A program made the position numbers and the translations under genes. 64,000 nucleotides of DNA from Actinomadura latina NBRC 106108 (lineage in GTDB: Bacteria > Actinomycetota > Actinomycetes > Streptosporangiales > Streptosporangiaceae). The stretch is taken from contig NZ_BCQS01000036.1 in assembly GCF_001552195.1 (NCBI RefSeq), positions 43,472 through 107,471 of the forward strand, read 5' to 3'. Positions 16,492 through 25,239 of this stretch are shown here, one piece after another (the stretch's first letter is position 1; every line of letters begins with the position of its first letter). The notes below the pieces were generated by a model. That model was not told the DNA's origin, searched no databases, and saw only the letters and a list, made by a program, of their open reading frames with translations.

Positions 16492-17643
16492 ATGAGCGTG
16501 AGGAACAGCCGGCTGCGCACCGCGGTCACGACGACCGCGGCCGTCGCCGGATCCGCCGGGCTCCTGGCCGGCGCGCTGTACGTGGTCCATGCCGAGTCCG
16601 GGTCCGGGTCCGGCGGCCGGCAGGCGAGCCTCGCCGGCGACGCCCAGGCCGGGCGCACCCCCGCCACCGGGCAGGCCGCGCCGGGCGAGGCCGTGACCGG
16701 GCAGGCCGCCGCCACCGCCGCCAAGGCCGCGAGCCGCCTCGGCGACCGCACGACCGGCGCCTACATCGACTCGGCGGGACGGCCCGTCGTCACGGTCACC
16801 AACGCCCGCGACGCCGCCGCGGTCCGCGCCGCGGGCGCCGTCCCCAAGATGACGCAGCGCAGCCCCGCCGAACTGCGCAAGGTCACCGCCGAACTGCGCA
16901 ACTCCTTCGCCGACATCCCCGGCACGGGCTGGGCCGTCGACCCGGCCACCGCGAAGGTCACCGTCTGGACGGACGGCTCGGTCACCGGCGCCCGGATGGC
17001 CGCCGTCCAGCGCACCGCCCAGGAGATGGGCACGGCGATCCGGATGGTGCGGTTCCCCGGCCGCCTGCACACCCTCGCCCTCGGCGGCGACGCCATCTTC
17101 GGGCAGGGCGCCCGCTGCTCGCTGGGCTTCAACGTCCGGCGAGGCGCGCAGGACTTCTTCCTCACCGCCGGGCACTGCGGCAACGCCGTGCAGAACTGGA
17201 CCGCCGACGCGCAGGGCGCGCAGCCGCTCGGCACCACCGTGCAGAGCAGCTTCCCCGGCAACGACTTCGCACTCGTCCAAACGGAACAGGGCGCCGCCGG
17301 TGAGGGCACGATCAATCTCTACAACGGGCAGGCGCGCGACATCACGCAGGCGGCCGAGGCGGTCGTCGGGCAGCGCGTCGCCCGCAGCGGCAGCACCACC
17401 GGCGTCCACACCGGCCGCGTCCTCGCCACCAACGCCACGGTGAACTTCGCGGAGGGCACCGTCACCGGCATGATCCAGACCGATGTCTGCGCGGAGCCGG
17501 GCGACAGCGGCGGCCCGCTCTTCGCGGGGAACAGCGCCCTCGGCCTCACCTCCGGTGGCTCGGGCGACTGCCGCACCGGCGGCGTCACCTTCTTCCAGCC
17601 GGTGACGGAGGCCCTCCAGGCCTTCGGCGCCGAGGTCACCTGA
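16492..17643 (+). CDS. Secreted S1-family serine protease with propeptide
   Basis: A 383-residue preproprotein of the chymotrypsin-like S1 family. An N-terminal signal (AVTTTAAVAGSAGLLAGALYVVHA) is followed by a pro-region of about 150 residues. The mature domain begins near IFGQGARCSLGFNV. The catalytic triad is visible: His in FFLTAGHCGN, Asp in GNDFALVQ and Ser in EPGDSGGPLF. Paired cysteines flank the His and Ser sites. It probably degrades extracellular protein, and next to glucanase genes it could help attack fungal or other cell walls. GGGAGG lies a few bases before the ATG. Confidence 0.92.
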   Translation: MSVRNSRLRTAVTTTAAVAGSAGLLAGALYVVHAESGSGSGGRQASLAGDAQAGRTPATGQAAPGEAVTGQAAATAAKAASRLGDRTTGAYIDSAGRPVVTVTNARDAAAVRAAGAVPKMTQRSPAELRKVTAELRNSFADIPGTGWAVDPATAKVTVWTDGSVTGARMAAVQRTAQEMGTAIRMVRFPGRLHTLALGGDAIFGQGARCSLGFNVRRGAQDFFLTAGHCGNAVQNWTADAQGAQPLGTTVQSSFPGNDFALVQTEQGAAGEGTINLYNGQARDITQAAEAVVGQRVARSGSTTGVHTGRVLATNATVNFAEGTVTGMIQTDVCAEPGDSGGPLFAGNSALGLTSGGSGDCRTGGVTFFQPVTEALQAFGAEVT

Positions 17644-17658
17644 CCGGAACGCGCCGGA

Positions 17659-17681
17659 GCCCGGGCCGGGCCGGCCCGGGC
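17659..17681. terminator. Bidirectional hairpin between protease and methyltransferase genes
   Basis: A 9-bp stem GCCCGGGCC / GGCCCGGGC with a 5-base loop, placed between two convergent stop codons 46 bases apart. It can serve both genes. Confidence 0.65.
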
Positions 17682-17689
17682 CGCGTGCG

Positions 17690-18511
17690 TCAGGCCTTCA
17701 CGGCCAGCCCGCCGTAGGCGGACACCGCCGCGGGGCTGGGCGCGGGCGGGTCGCCGGGGTCGCGCCGCCACTGGGACACCAGGACCACGCCCGGCTCGAC
17801 GAGCCGCAGCCCCTGCCCCGTGAAGACGAGCCGCTCGAACTCGGCGGCGGTCCGGGGCCGCGTGCGGATGCCGTCGTCCCGGTACCCGGCCGACGCCGGC
17901 CGGAGCCGCGGCTCGTGCTCCGGCGTGACATGGGTGGCGAGCACGTGACTGCCCGGCGGCAGGGCGTCGACGAAGGTCCGCACGATCTCCTCCGGCCCCT
18001 CCTCGTCGGGAATGAAATGGAGGATGGCGCTCAGCACCAGGGCGATCGGCTCGTCGAAGTCCAGCACGTCGCGGACGAGCCGGCTGCCGACGATGGCCTC
18101 GGGTCGCAGGACGTCGGCGTCCAGATAGCCGATCCTCCCCCTGGGGTCGGACACCATGAGAGCACGCGCGTGCGCCAGCACGATCGGGTCGTTGTCGACA
18201 TAGGCGATGCGGGCCGCCGGTGTGATGCCCTGGACGACCTCGTGCACGTTCGGCGACGTGGGAATGCCCGTGCCGATGTCGAGGAATTGCCTAATCCCGA
18301 CCTCGGCGGCGAGATACCGGACACCGCGCAGCAGGAACCGGCGGTTCTCCCGGGCGCCCACGCGGATGGCCGGAAAGGCCTCCTCCATCTTGGCGGCGGC
18401 GATCCGGTCGGCGGCGAAGTTGTCCTTTCCGCCCAGCAGATAATCGTAGACCCGCGCGGACGACGGATGGACGGCGTCGACGAGCGGACGCGAAGCTTCG
18501 GGGAGTGACAC
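17690..18511 (-). CDS. DUF574-family SAM-dependent methyltransferase (copy 2)
   Basis: A 273-residue methyltransferase of the DUF574 family, with HPSSARVYDYLLGGKDNFAA near residue 15, FLDIGTGIPTSPNVHEVVQ as the SAM loop, YVDNDPIVLAHARALM, and LVLSAILHFIPDEEGPEE. The set of motifs is the same as in the copy at 2913-3728, and the two are diverged paralogs. The GTG at 18511 is chosen because GGAGG at 18521-18525 precedes it by 9 bases; the open frame continues to a TTG at 18559 across two copies of a short repeat (ACTCCTGGCGCCGA), which is more likely leader DNA. The substrate is unknown. It diverges from the NmrA-like gene. Confidence 0.88.
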   Translation of the reverse strand: MSLPEASRPLVDAVHPSSARVYDYLLGGKDNFAADRIAAAKMEEAFPAIRVGARENRRFLLRGVRYLAAEVGIRQFLDIGTGIPTSPNVHEVVQGITPAARIAYVDNDPIVLAHARALMVSDPRGRIGYLDADVLRPEAIVGSRLVRDVLDFDEPIALVLSAILHFIPDEEGPEEIVRTFVDALPPGSHVLATHVTPEHEPRLRPASAGYRDDGIRTRPRTAAEFERLVFTGQGLRLVEPGVVLVSQWRRDPGDPPAPSPAAVSAYGGLAVKA

Positions 18512-18528
18512 GTTGCGGGGCCTCCACA

Positions 18529-18556
18529 CTCCTGGCGCCGAGACTCCTGGCGCCGA
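18529..18556. repeat. Short direct repeat in a divergent promoter region
   Basis: The unit ACTCCTGGCGCCGA occurs twice in tandem (about 15 bases each). It lies between the ribosome site of the methyltransferase and an AT-rich tract (TAGTTTAGTTTAAT at 18568-18581) that is the best promoter candidate in this divergent region. Confidence 0.55.
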
Positions 18557-18632
18557 CAAGGCTCGCTAGTTTAGTTTAATCTGACACCGGCCCGGCAATT
18601 CGCTTTCCGTAATCGATCGATCGAGGAACGTG

Positions 18633-19517
18633 ATGAGGATCGTCATAGCCAGTGCGTCGGGGCAGCTCGCCCGCGCGACCGCGAAATACGCACTGGAGAA
18701 AGTGTCGCCCGATGACGTCATCCTGGTCAGCAGGAATCCGGACGCGCTGGCCGAGTTCGCGAGCCGGGGCGTGGCCGTCCGCTACGGCGACTACGACCGG
18801 CCGGAGTCGCTGCCCGCCGCGTTCGAGGGCGCCGACCGGCTCCTCCTGGTCAGCCTGCACGAACTGGGCCACCGCGTCACCCAGCACAAGAACGCCATCG
18901 ACGCGGCGAAGGCCGCCGGGGTGCGGCACATCGTCTACACCTCCTACATCATGGTCGACCCAGCCTGCCCGTCCACGGTCGTCCCCGACCACCTGGCCAC
19001 TCATGAGCTGCTGGAGAAGTCCGGCCTCGATATCACCTACTTGCGCAACGGCCTGTACGCGGAGACACCGGTCACCCAGATCCTCCCGCCCGCGATCGCC
19101 CGCGGCGTGCTGGTGGACAACACCGACCACGCCCGCGGTGCCTTCGTCCACCGCGACGACTGCGCCGCCGTCGCCGCCGCGGTCCTGACCTCGTCCGGCC
19201 ACGAGGGCGAGACCTACGACGTGACCGGCCCCGAACTGCTCAGCTTCGCCGACCTCACCGCGCTGGCGGCCGAGGTCTCCGGCCGGCCCGTCGGCTACCA
19301 GAGCGTGGACGACGACGGCTTCGACGCCGGGCTGCGCGAGGCCGGCGTCCCCGACGACGTCCGCGGCATGATCGTCTCCTTCGGCGTCTCCCTCCGCGCC
19401 GGCTGGGGGGAGCCGCTCACCGACACGGTCCAGCGTCTGACCGGCCGTCCGCCCCGCCCGGTGACCGACCTGATGGAACAGCACCGCTCCCTTCTGGCGG
19501 GTACCGGAGCGGCCTGA
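18633..19517 (+). CDS. NmrA-like NAD(P)H-binding reductase
   Basis: A 294-residue atypical short-chain dehydrogenase of the NmrA/quinone oxidoreductase type. The cofactor loop at the N-terminus reads IVIASASGQLARATAKYAL, a variant of the GxxGxxG motif. HIVYTSYIMVDPACPSTVVPDH near residue 105 and YLRNGLYAETPVTQILPP near residue 145 are family blocks. Relatives such as QorB reduce quinones with NADPH, while others act as redox-sensing regulators. GTG at 18630 and ATG at 18633 are both possible starts; ATG has better spacing from GAGG. It runs divergent from the methyltransferase. Confidence 0.85.
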   Translation: MRIVIASASGQLARATAKYALEKVSPDDVILVSRNPDALAEFASRGVAVRYGDYDRPESLPAAFEGADRLLLVSLHELGHRVTQHKNAIDAAKAAGVRHIVYTSYIMVDPACPSTVVPDHLATHELLEKSGLDITYLRNGLYAETPVTQILPPAIARGVLVDNTDHARGAFVHRDDCAAVAAAVLTSSGHEGETYDVTGPELLSFADLTALAAEVSGRPVGYQSVDDDGFDAGLREAGVPDDVRGMIVSFGVSLRAGWGEPLTDTVQRLTGRPPRPVTDLMEQHRSLLAGTGAA

Positions 19518-19586
19518 CCGAAAACGGCCCGCGCGTTGACCGGGCCGCCGCCGAAGAGCACGATTCCCTCCGACAAAGGGGGAATT

Positions 19587-20162
19587 ATGAGGCGTGCTTT
19601 CGCGGCCTTATTGACGGCCGGTGGCCTTCTGCTGCTCGCCGCGTGTGATCCGGCGGCCGCTCCGCCCACCGAGGTCGCGGCGTCCGGCACGCCCGCCGAT
19701 GCGTCCACCGGCACGCCCGCCGAGGCGAGTCCGCCGGCTTCGGCGAGCCCCGCGGTCGAGAAGCGCACGGTGACGAAGACCCGGAAGATCGCCTACAAGA
19801 CCAGGAAAGTGCACGATCCCGCGCTCGCCGCCGGTACGACGAAGGTGCGGAGGCGCGGCGTCGCGGGCGTCAGAACCCTGACCTACGAGGTCATCTACAC
19901 CAATGGCGCGGAAACGTCCCGGAAATTGATCAAAGAGGAGACCACCAAGGCTCCGGTGGCCCGGATCATCGCCGTCGGTACCAAGCGCGCCCGCGACTGC
20001 GACCCGAACTACAGTGGCGCCTGCGTCCCGATCGCGAGCGACGTCGACTGCGCGGGCGGCAGTGGCAACGGCCCCGGCTACGTCCAGGGCCCGGTCCGTG
20101 TGATCGGCGACGACATCTACGACCTGGACCGCGACGGCGACGGCGTCGGCTGCGACACCTGA
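19587..20162 (+). CDS. G5-domain lipoprotein with C-terminal calcium-binding-like motif
   Basis: A 191-residue lipoprotein. The signal LLTAGGLLLLAACDPA contains a lipobox (LAAC), so the protein should be anchored to the outer face of the membrane. A Pro/Ala/Ser/Thr-rich linker is followed by a G5 domain at about residues 70-145 (KTRKIAYKTRKVHDP to KTRKV-like repeats and ARIIAVGTK), a fold that binds cell-wall sugars or zinc. The C-terminus has four cysteines and ends YDLDRDGDGVGCD, an excalibur-like Asp-rich motif. It may bind wall polymers in a calcium-dependent way. The ATG is supported by AAGGGGG upstream. Confidence 0.8.
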   Translation: MRRAFAALLTAGGLLLLAACDPAAAPPTEVAASGTPADASTGTPAEASPPASASPAVEKRTVTKTRKIAYKTRKVHDPALAAGTTKVRRRGVAGVRTLTYEVIYTNGAETSRKLIKEETTKAPVARIIAVGTKRARDCDPNYSGACVPIASDVDCAGGSGNGPGYVQGPVRVIGDDIYDLDRDGDGVGCDT

Positions 20163-21764
20163 CCCGGCGGCCCACGGCATTCCGCGCGCTGCCCGCGGCG
20201 ATCGCCTTGGACCTACTGGAAGAGGCCGAGCCGTCCCCGGCCGAGCGGGCGGTCCTGCTGCGGATGCTCCTGGACGTCCCGTACCGCGGGATCCGCGCGC
20301 GGATCCACCCGTTCCTGCGCGACCGCGACCCCCATGTGCGCAAGCACGCGATCGACCTGCTCGCCCGCGGCGCCGGCGGGCACGACGCGCGTGCGCTGGC
20401 GGCGAGCCTGGTCCCGCTGACCGCCGCGGCGGACGCGCGGACCGTGCGGCACGCGCTGGCGGCGCTCGGCCATGCCGGAGCACGCGGCGCGGCCGAGGCG
20501 ATCGCGGCGTGCCTCGACCATCCCAACATGAACGTCAAGAAGACCGCCGCGGCGGCGCTGGCGCGCGCGGGGACCTGGCCGGGATCGGGGCGATCCACCG
20601 TCCGCGGCTCCTCGCGGTGATCGGGGAGGCCGCCGCCCGGCTTCCCGGCGGCCGGGCGCTCCAGCTCGCCGGACGGATCCGCGCGCTGCCGGTGCTGGGT
20701 CCGCCGGAGCTGGCCCTGCTGCGCCGATGCGGCGGGGTGCCGACGCGGGACGACCTCGAACGGGCCTTGGCGGCGGCGCCCACGGGTGAGGAGGCCGTGC
20801 TCCGCGAGGCTTTCGGGCTGGGCCCAACGCCCGAGGACGGGCACCGGCTCCCTTCACGCGAACGGCTCGACGAACTGATCGCCGCGTTTCCCGCCGCCGA
20901 TGCCGGAGCCCGCGGTGCCCTGCTGGACCGGATGCTGGACGACCCCGCCCGCGCGGTGATCGCCGCCCGGACCCTGCTCGGCCGGCCCGAGCCCGAGACC
21001 CGTGCCGCCGTCCTGCGCGCCTACCTGGACGGCAAGGCGGACCTCCCGGTCACCGATCGGCTTGCCCTGGCTCTGTGCTCCGTTGAGCCGTCCGAGCTGG
21101 ACGCGGAGGGCGACGACGTCCAGGAACGCGCCGCACGCCTCATAGCGCACCTGGCCCCCGCGTCCCGGGCCCCCTTCGTCCCGATGCTCCTGGAGTGGTG
21201 GACCGGCGGCCCGCCCTCCACCCGCGAAGCAGCCGAACGGGCCCTCTGCGGCGCCCACCCCACCCAGGTGGCCGGCGCGCTGACCGCTCGCCTCGACGCC
21301 GGCGCCTGGGGCGTGCTCGACCTGCTCAGAGGCGCCCGGTTGCGGCGCACACCGGCCCTGACCAGGGCGTGGCAGCGGCTGCGCGCCGAGGGACGCGAAG
21401 ATCAGATCGAGCGGATCACGCTGGTGGAGGGCCCGCTCCGCGAACCCGGCGCCGCGGCCGAGGACGCCGCCGCGCTCGCCGCGCTCCGCGACCGGATACC
21501 GCCCGCCCGCCGGGAGCGCCCCTCACGCGAGGACCTCCTCCGTACCGCCCGCACCGGTGCGGGCGACTGGAGGAACTGCTGATCGAGCTGATCGGCCACT
21601 CGGCGCCGGCCGTCCGTTCGCGGGCACACCGGATCTCCCGCCGCGTCCTGGACCGGCCCGCCTACCTGGAACAGACGGAGCGGCTCCTGGACGACGACCG
21701 GTCCGACATCGTCGTCTCGGCCATCAAGACGCTGTCCCACGCGGGCTGCGGGAAAACACAGCGG
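20163..21764 (+). pseudogene. HEAT-repeat protein broken by two frameshifts
   Basis: Three consecutive frames together encode one alpha-helical HEAT-repeat protein of about 530 residues. Frame one runs from about 20163 to 20570 (PHVRKHAIDLLARGAGG, VKKTAAAALARAG), frame two from about 20572 to 21560 (ALQLAGRIRALPVLGPPELA onwards), and frame three from about 21565 (RLEELLIELIGHSAPAVRSR) to about 21760. Each junction corresponds to loss of a single base, the first in a run of four G at 20569-20572. No convincing start with a ribosome site is visible, and the 3' end runs into the tRNA cluster. It is either a real pseudogene or a gene with two sequencing errors. Confidence 0.7.
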
Positions 21765-21812
21765 GCCCCGGCGAAGCCGCCTGAAAGGCGGCGAGCACCA
21801 GAGCCCGACTCG

Positions 21813-21887
21813 TGGTGGGCGATACTGGGATTGAACCAGTGGCCTCTACCGTGTCAAGGTAGCGCTCTCCCACTGAGCTAATCGCCC
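21813..21887 (-). tRNA. tRNA-Val (GAC)
   Basis: The minus strand folds as a full cloverleaf: acceptor GGGCGAT pairs with ATCGCCC, the D-arm is GCTCAGTGGGAGAGC, the anticodon loop TTGACAC sits in a CTACC/GGTAG stem, and the T-arm is CTGGTTCAATCCCAG. The anticodon is GAC. The 3' CCA is encoded at 21813-21815. Confidence 0.95.
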
Positions 21888-21922
21888 GTTTCCGGGCCCT
21901 CCCGGGGGGAGGTCCGGTGTTG

Positions 21923-21993
21923 AGGTGGAGACGGGATTTGAACCCGTGTACACGGCTTTGCAGGCCGTTGCCTCGCCTCTCGGCCACTCCACC
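21923..21993 (-). tRNA. tRNA-Cys (GCA)
   Basis: Acceptor GGTGGAG pairs with CTCCACC, the anticodon loop is CTGCAAA in an ACGGC/GCCGT stem giving GCA, and the T-arm is ACGGGTTCAAATCCCGT. The discriminator base is U, as expected for tRNA-Cys. CCA is not encoded. It lies 35 bases upstream of tRNA-Val in the same transcript direction. Confidence 0.95.
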
Positions 21994-22034
21994 AGAACGA
22001 GACCTTCTGGGTCGTAGCTTGAAAGGCCCCTCAG

Positions 22035-22106
22035 AGCGGAAGACGGGATTTGAACCCGCGACCCTCACCTTGGCAAGGTGATGCTCTACCCCTGAGCCAC
22101 TTCCGC
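22035..22106 (-). tRNA. tRNA-Gly (GCC)
   Basis: Acceptor GCGGAAG pairs with CTTCCGC, the anticodon loop TTGGCAA in a TCACC/GGTGA stem gives GCC, and the T-arm is GCGGGTTCAAATCCCGT. CCA is not encoded. It is first in a Gly-Cys-Val tRNA transcription unit, a gene order conserved in actinobacteria. Confidence 0.95.
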
Positions 22107-22231
22107 GTGCGCCTTGCGGCGACGGGGAAGACTTTAGCGCGTCGGGGGCGGTTCCCCAAACCGGGTTTCGGGGCGGGGCGCGCCCGGATGCTTCGGCGGG
22201 CGTCGAAGGATGCGGCGCCTACGCTCGTGGC

Positions 22232-22936
22232 ATGGGCTCGGAACATGTCGTCGGTGTGGATTTCGCGCCGGTCGCGGCGCTGCTGGCCGATCGGGCGCGT
22301 GCGGCGATGCTGACGGCGCTGCTGGACGGGCGCCCCCTCGCGGCGGGGGAGCTGGCGCGGGCGGCGGGAGTGAGCGCGCAGACGGCGAGCGCGCATCTGG
22401 GACGGCTGCTGGACGGAGGGTTCGTCACGGTGGTCAAGCAGGGCCGGCACCGGTACTACCGGCTGCGGGGAAGCGATGTCGCGCAGGTCATCGAGGCGCT
22501 GTCCAGGATCGGCCCGCCGGTGGAGATCCGGAGCCTGCGGCAGTCGCGGGACGCGCGGCGGCTGCACGAGGCGCGGACGTGCTACGACCACCTGGCGGGG
22601 GCGGCCGGGGTGGCGCTGTTCGCGGCGCTGCTGGACGGCGGCCTGCTCGAGCCGGACGGCGCGGACGCCTTCGAGGTGACGGAGAAGGGCGAGGACCGGC
22701 TGGCGGCGCTGGGCCTGGACGTCGCGGCGCTGCGGCGTGCGCGGCGGAGGTTCGCCTGGCAGTGCCTCGACTGGACGGAGCGGCGCCCGCATCTGAACGG
22801 GGCGCTGGGCGCGGCGCTGACCGACCGGATGATCGAGCTGGGCTGGTTCGAGCGGGGGACGACCCGGCGGGCGCTGGCCGTGACGGACACGGGGCTGGCG
22901 GGGCTCGCGGACACATTCGGGTGCGTCCTGGTGTGA
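22232..22936 (+). CDS. ArsR-family winged-helix regulator
   Basis: A 234-residue regulator. The N-terminal ArsR winged helix is visible as ALLADRARAAMLTALLDGR, LARAAGVSAQTASAHLGRLL (recognition helix, about residues 44-64) and VVKQGRHRYYRL (wing). No cysteine cluster for metal binding is seen near the DNA-binding helix, so it probably does not sense metal. The C-terminal half (about residues 105-230) contains a second helical domain common in the family. The stop is 160 bases before the aminotransferase-like gene. Its target is not evident. Confidence 0.88.
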   Translation: MGSEHVVGVDFAPVAALLADRARAAMLTALLDGRPLAAGELARAAGVSAQTASAHLGRLLDGGFVTVVKQGRHRYYRLRGSDVAQVIEALSRIGPPVEIRSLRQSRDARRLHEARTCYDHLAGAAGVALFAALLDGGLLEPDGADAFEVTEKGEDRLAALGLDVAALRRARRRFAWQCLDWTERRPHLNGALGAALTDRMIELGWFERGTTRRALAVTDTGLAGLADTFGCVLV

Positions 22937-23095
22937 ACCTCGCATATCCCGGACGCGTTGGAGGGAAGTCCTCGAACACGCCCCCCGCCGCGCCGTACTG
23001 TGGGGCCATCAGGCGGGTGGGACGGGCGGCTACCGCCGCTTCGCGAACGGCGTGAACCGGGCCGACGGCGGCCCGGCCCAGGGAGGTGGCTTCCG

Positions 23096-23932
23096 GTGAC
23101 GGCGCAGGCCAGGATCTGGCTGAACGGGGAACTGATCGACCCCGAGCGGGCGATGGTGTCGGTCTTCGACCACGGCATGCTCGTCGGGGACGGGATCTTC
23201 GAGACGGTGAAGGCGACGAACGGGGAGCCGTTCGCGCTGACCCGCCATCTGCGCCGGCTGGCCCGATCCGCGGCGGGGCTCGGCCTGCCCGAGCCCGACC
23301 ACGACGCCCTCGCCCAGGGCACCCTCGAAGTGCTGGCCGCCGCGCCGAAGTGGCCGCTGGCCCGGATCCGCATCACCTACACGAGCGGCCCCGGCCCGCT
23401 GGGGTCGGTGCGCGGCGACGAGGGGCCGACCGTGTCGATCATCGTCGCGCCGCACGATCCGTTCCCCCCGACGGCGGACGTCACGGTCGTGCCGTGGCCG
23501 CGCAACGAGCGGGGCGCGCTGTCCGGCCTCAAGACGACGTCCTACGCGGAGAACGCGCTGGCGCTCGCCTACGCCAAGGAGCGCGGCGGCGGCGAGGCGA
23601 TCTTCGGCAACACCGCGGGGAACCTGTGCGAGGGGACGGGCAGCAACATCTTCGTCGTCCTCGGCGGCCGGCTGGTGACGCCGCCGCTGACATCCGGCTG
23701 CCTGGCCGGGGTGACGCGCGCGCTGGCGCTGGAGTGGTGCGGCGGTGAGGAGGAGGACCTCGCGCTGGACGACCTGTACCGCGCCGACGAGGCGTTCCTG
23801 ACGTCCACGACCCGCGATGTCCAGCCGATCCGGGCCGTGGACGGCACGGTCCTCCCGGCCGCCCCCGGCCCCATCACCGCCAAGGCCATGGAGGCGTTCG
23901 CGGCCGGCTCCGCCGAGCTCATGGACCCTTGA
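23096..23932 (+). CDS. Class IV aminotransferase, 4-amino-4-deoxychorismate lyase-like
   Basis: A 278-residue fold-type IV PLP enzyme. WLNGELIDPERAMVSVFDHG forms the N-terminal strand pair, GDGIFETVKATNGEPF precedes the helix with TRHLRRLARSA, and the PLP lysine should be that in LKTTSYAENALALAYAKE near residue 150. The block NTAGNLCEGTGSNIFVV and LTSGCLAGVTRALALEW bind cofactor phosphate. The length and motifs suit PabC, which makes p-aminobenzoate for folate, though branched-chain or D-amino acid aminotransferase activity cannot be excluded. The GTG start at 23096 follows GGGAGG. Confidence 0.8.
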   Translation: MTAQARIWLNGELIDPERAMVSVFDHGMLVGDGIFETVKATNGEPFALTRHLRRLARSAAGLGLPEPDHDALAQGTLEVLAAAPKWPLARIRITYTSGPGPLGSVRGDEGPTVSIIVAPHDPFPPTADVTVVPWPRNERGALSGLKTTSYAENALALAYAKERGGGEAIFGNTAGNLCEGTGSNIFVVLGGRLVTPPLTSGCLAGVTRALALEWCGGEEEDLALDDLYRADEAFLTSTTRDVQPIRAVDGTVLPAAPGPITAKAMEAFAAGSAELMDP

Positions 23933-24042
23933 TCGAAGAAGTGGTCCCCGCGGTCTTCACGTGATCGGTTTCTTCGTTCACGTTCGAGGTGACGCTCGTA
24001 CGGGGGTCGACGGCTCCGCCTGCCGAGGGACGGGGGACACAG

Positions 24043-25239
24043 ATGACGGTGCAGCGGGGGCGCTGGACTCTGGAAGACCGGCTTGAACAGGGCCTCCGCG
24101 AACTCCCTTTCGATGTCCCGCGTGGCACGGCATCGGTCACGGTCGAGCTGTCCCATGAGGGAGGCGCCATCGATCTGGGCTGCCATGGCCCGGACGGGTT
24201 CCGTGGCTGGTCCGGTGGAGCGCGCAGCCGGTACACGATAAGCGCGGAGTGGGCGACCCCTGGATACCTGCCAGGGGAACTTGAACCGGGCACCTGGCAC
24301 GTCTGGCTCGGCCTCCACCGCATACCGCCGGACGGTGTCCCGTACGAGGTCACGGTGACCATGACGACATCGGGCCCATCGCCACCGGACGAGACACCGC
24401 CCCCACGGCCGGAACGTCCTCCACGTCGCGAACTCCCTGCCCCGCACGGGATGCGGTGGCTCGCGGGCGATCTGCACGCCCACACCGTCCACAGCGACGG
24501 GACGCTCACCGCCCATGAGTTGGCGTGCCTGGCCGCGTCGCATGGGCTGGATTACCTCGCGGTGACCGATCACAACACCGTCAGCCACCATCCCGGGCTC
24601 CCCGCCGCCGCCGCGCACGCCGGCGTTCTGCTACTGCCCGGCCAGGAGGTCACCACCGACCTCGGCCACGCGAACGTGTTCGGCGGCACCGGCTGGGTCG
24701 ACTTCCGGCGGCCGAGCGCCGACTGGGCCTCGTTCGCCGTCGCGCGCGGCGGGCTGATGTCGATCAACCATCCGCTGAGCGGCGACTGCGCCTGGCGGCG
24801 CCCGCTGCCGCCCGAGTGGCGGCCGCGGTTCGCCGAGATCTGGCATTCGTCCTGGTGGGACCGGCGCTGGGGTGCCCCGCTGGCCTGGGCGGAGCTGTGG
24901 CGGCCCGGCGGGCTCGTCCCGCTCGGCGGCAGCGACTTCCACGACCCGTCCCAGCACAAGACCCTCGGCGAGCCCGTCACCTGGGTGCTGGCCGAGGACG
25001 AGGACGTGCTCGGCGGCCTGGTGGCCGGGCGGACCGCCGTGTCCGCCGGGCGGGACGCGCCCGTCCTGCTGCGCGTCGGGGACGAGCTGATCGCCGCCGG
25101 CGCCGGCGGGACCGTGCTCGTCCGGCCCGATGGCCGGCGCACCGCCGTCCGCGGCGATGACGTCCGGATACCGGCGGAATGTCCGGGCATGCATCGCCTG
25201 GAGAGCCACGAGAACGAGGTGATCGCACTGTGCAGGTAG
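24043..25239 (+). CDS. PHP-domain metallohydrolase (CehA/McbA-like)
   Basis: A 398-residue protein. The first 135 residues form a beta-rich domain (GAIDLGCHGPDGFRGWSGG to YEVTVTM), then a Pro-rich linker and a PHP phosphoesterase domain. PHP motif I is DLHAHTVHSDG near residue 145, motif II is LAVTDHNTVSHH, and later metal ligands appear in LPGQEVTTDLGHANVFG, SINHPLSGDC and GGSDFHDPSQHK. The family hydrolyses phosphoesters or carbamate-like esters with a tri-metal centre. Its last codons overlap the alpha-mannosidase start by 10 bases, which suggests the two are translated together. Confidence 0.85.
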   Translation: MTVQRGRWTLEDRLEQGLRELPFDVPRGTASVTVELSHEGGAIDLGCHGPDGFRGWSGGARSRYTISAEWATPGYLPGELEPGTWHVWLGLHRIPPDGVPYEVTVTMTTSGPSPPDETPPPRPERPPRRELPAPHGMRWLAGDLHAHTVHSDGTLTAHELACLAASHGLDYLAVTDHNTVSHHPGLPAAAAHAGVLLLPGQEVTTDLGHANVFGGTGWVDFRRPSADWASFAVARGGLMSINHPLSGDCAWRRPLPPEWRPRFAEIWHSSWWDRRWGAPLAWAELWRPGGLVPLGGSDFHDPSQHKTLGEPVTWVLAEDEDVLGGLVAGRTAVSAGRDAPVLLRVGDELIAAGAGGTVLVRPDGRRTAVRGDDVRIPAECPGMHRLESHENEVIALCR

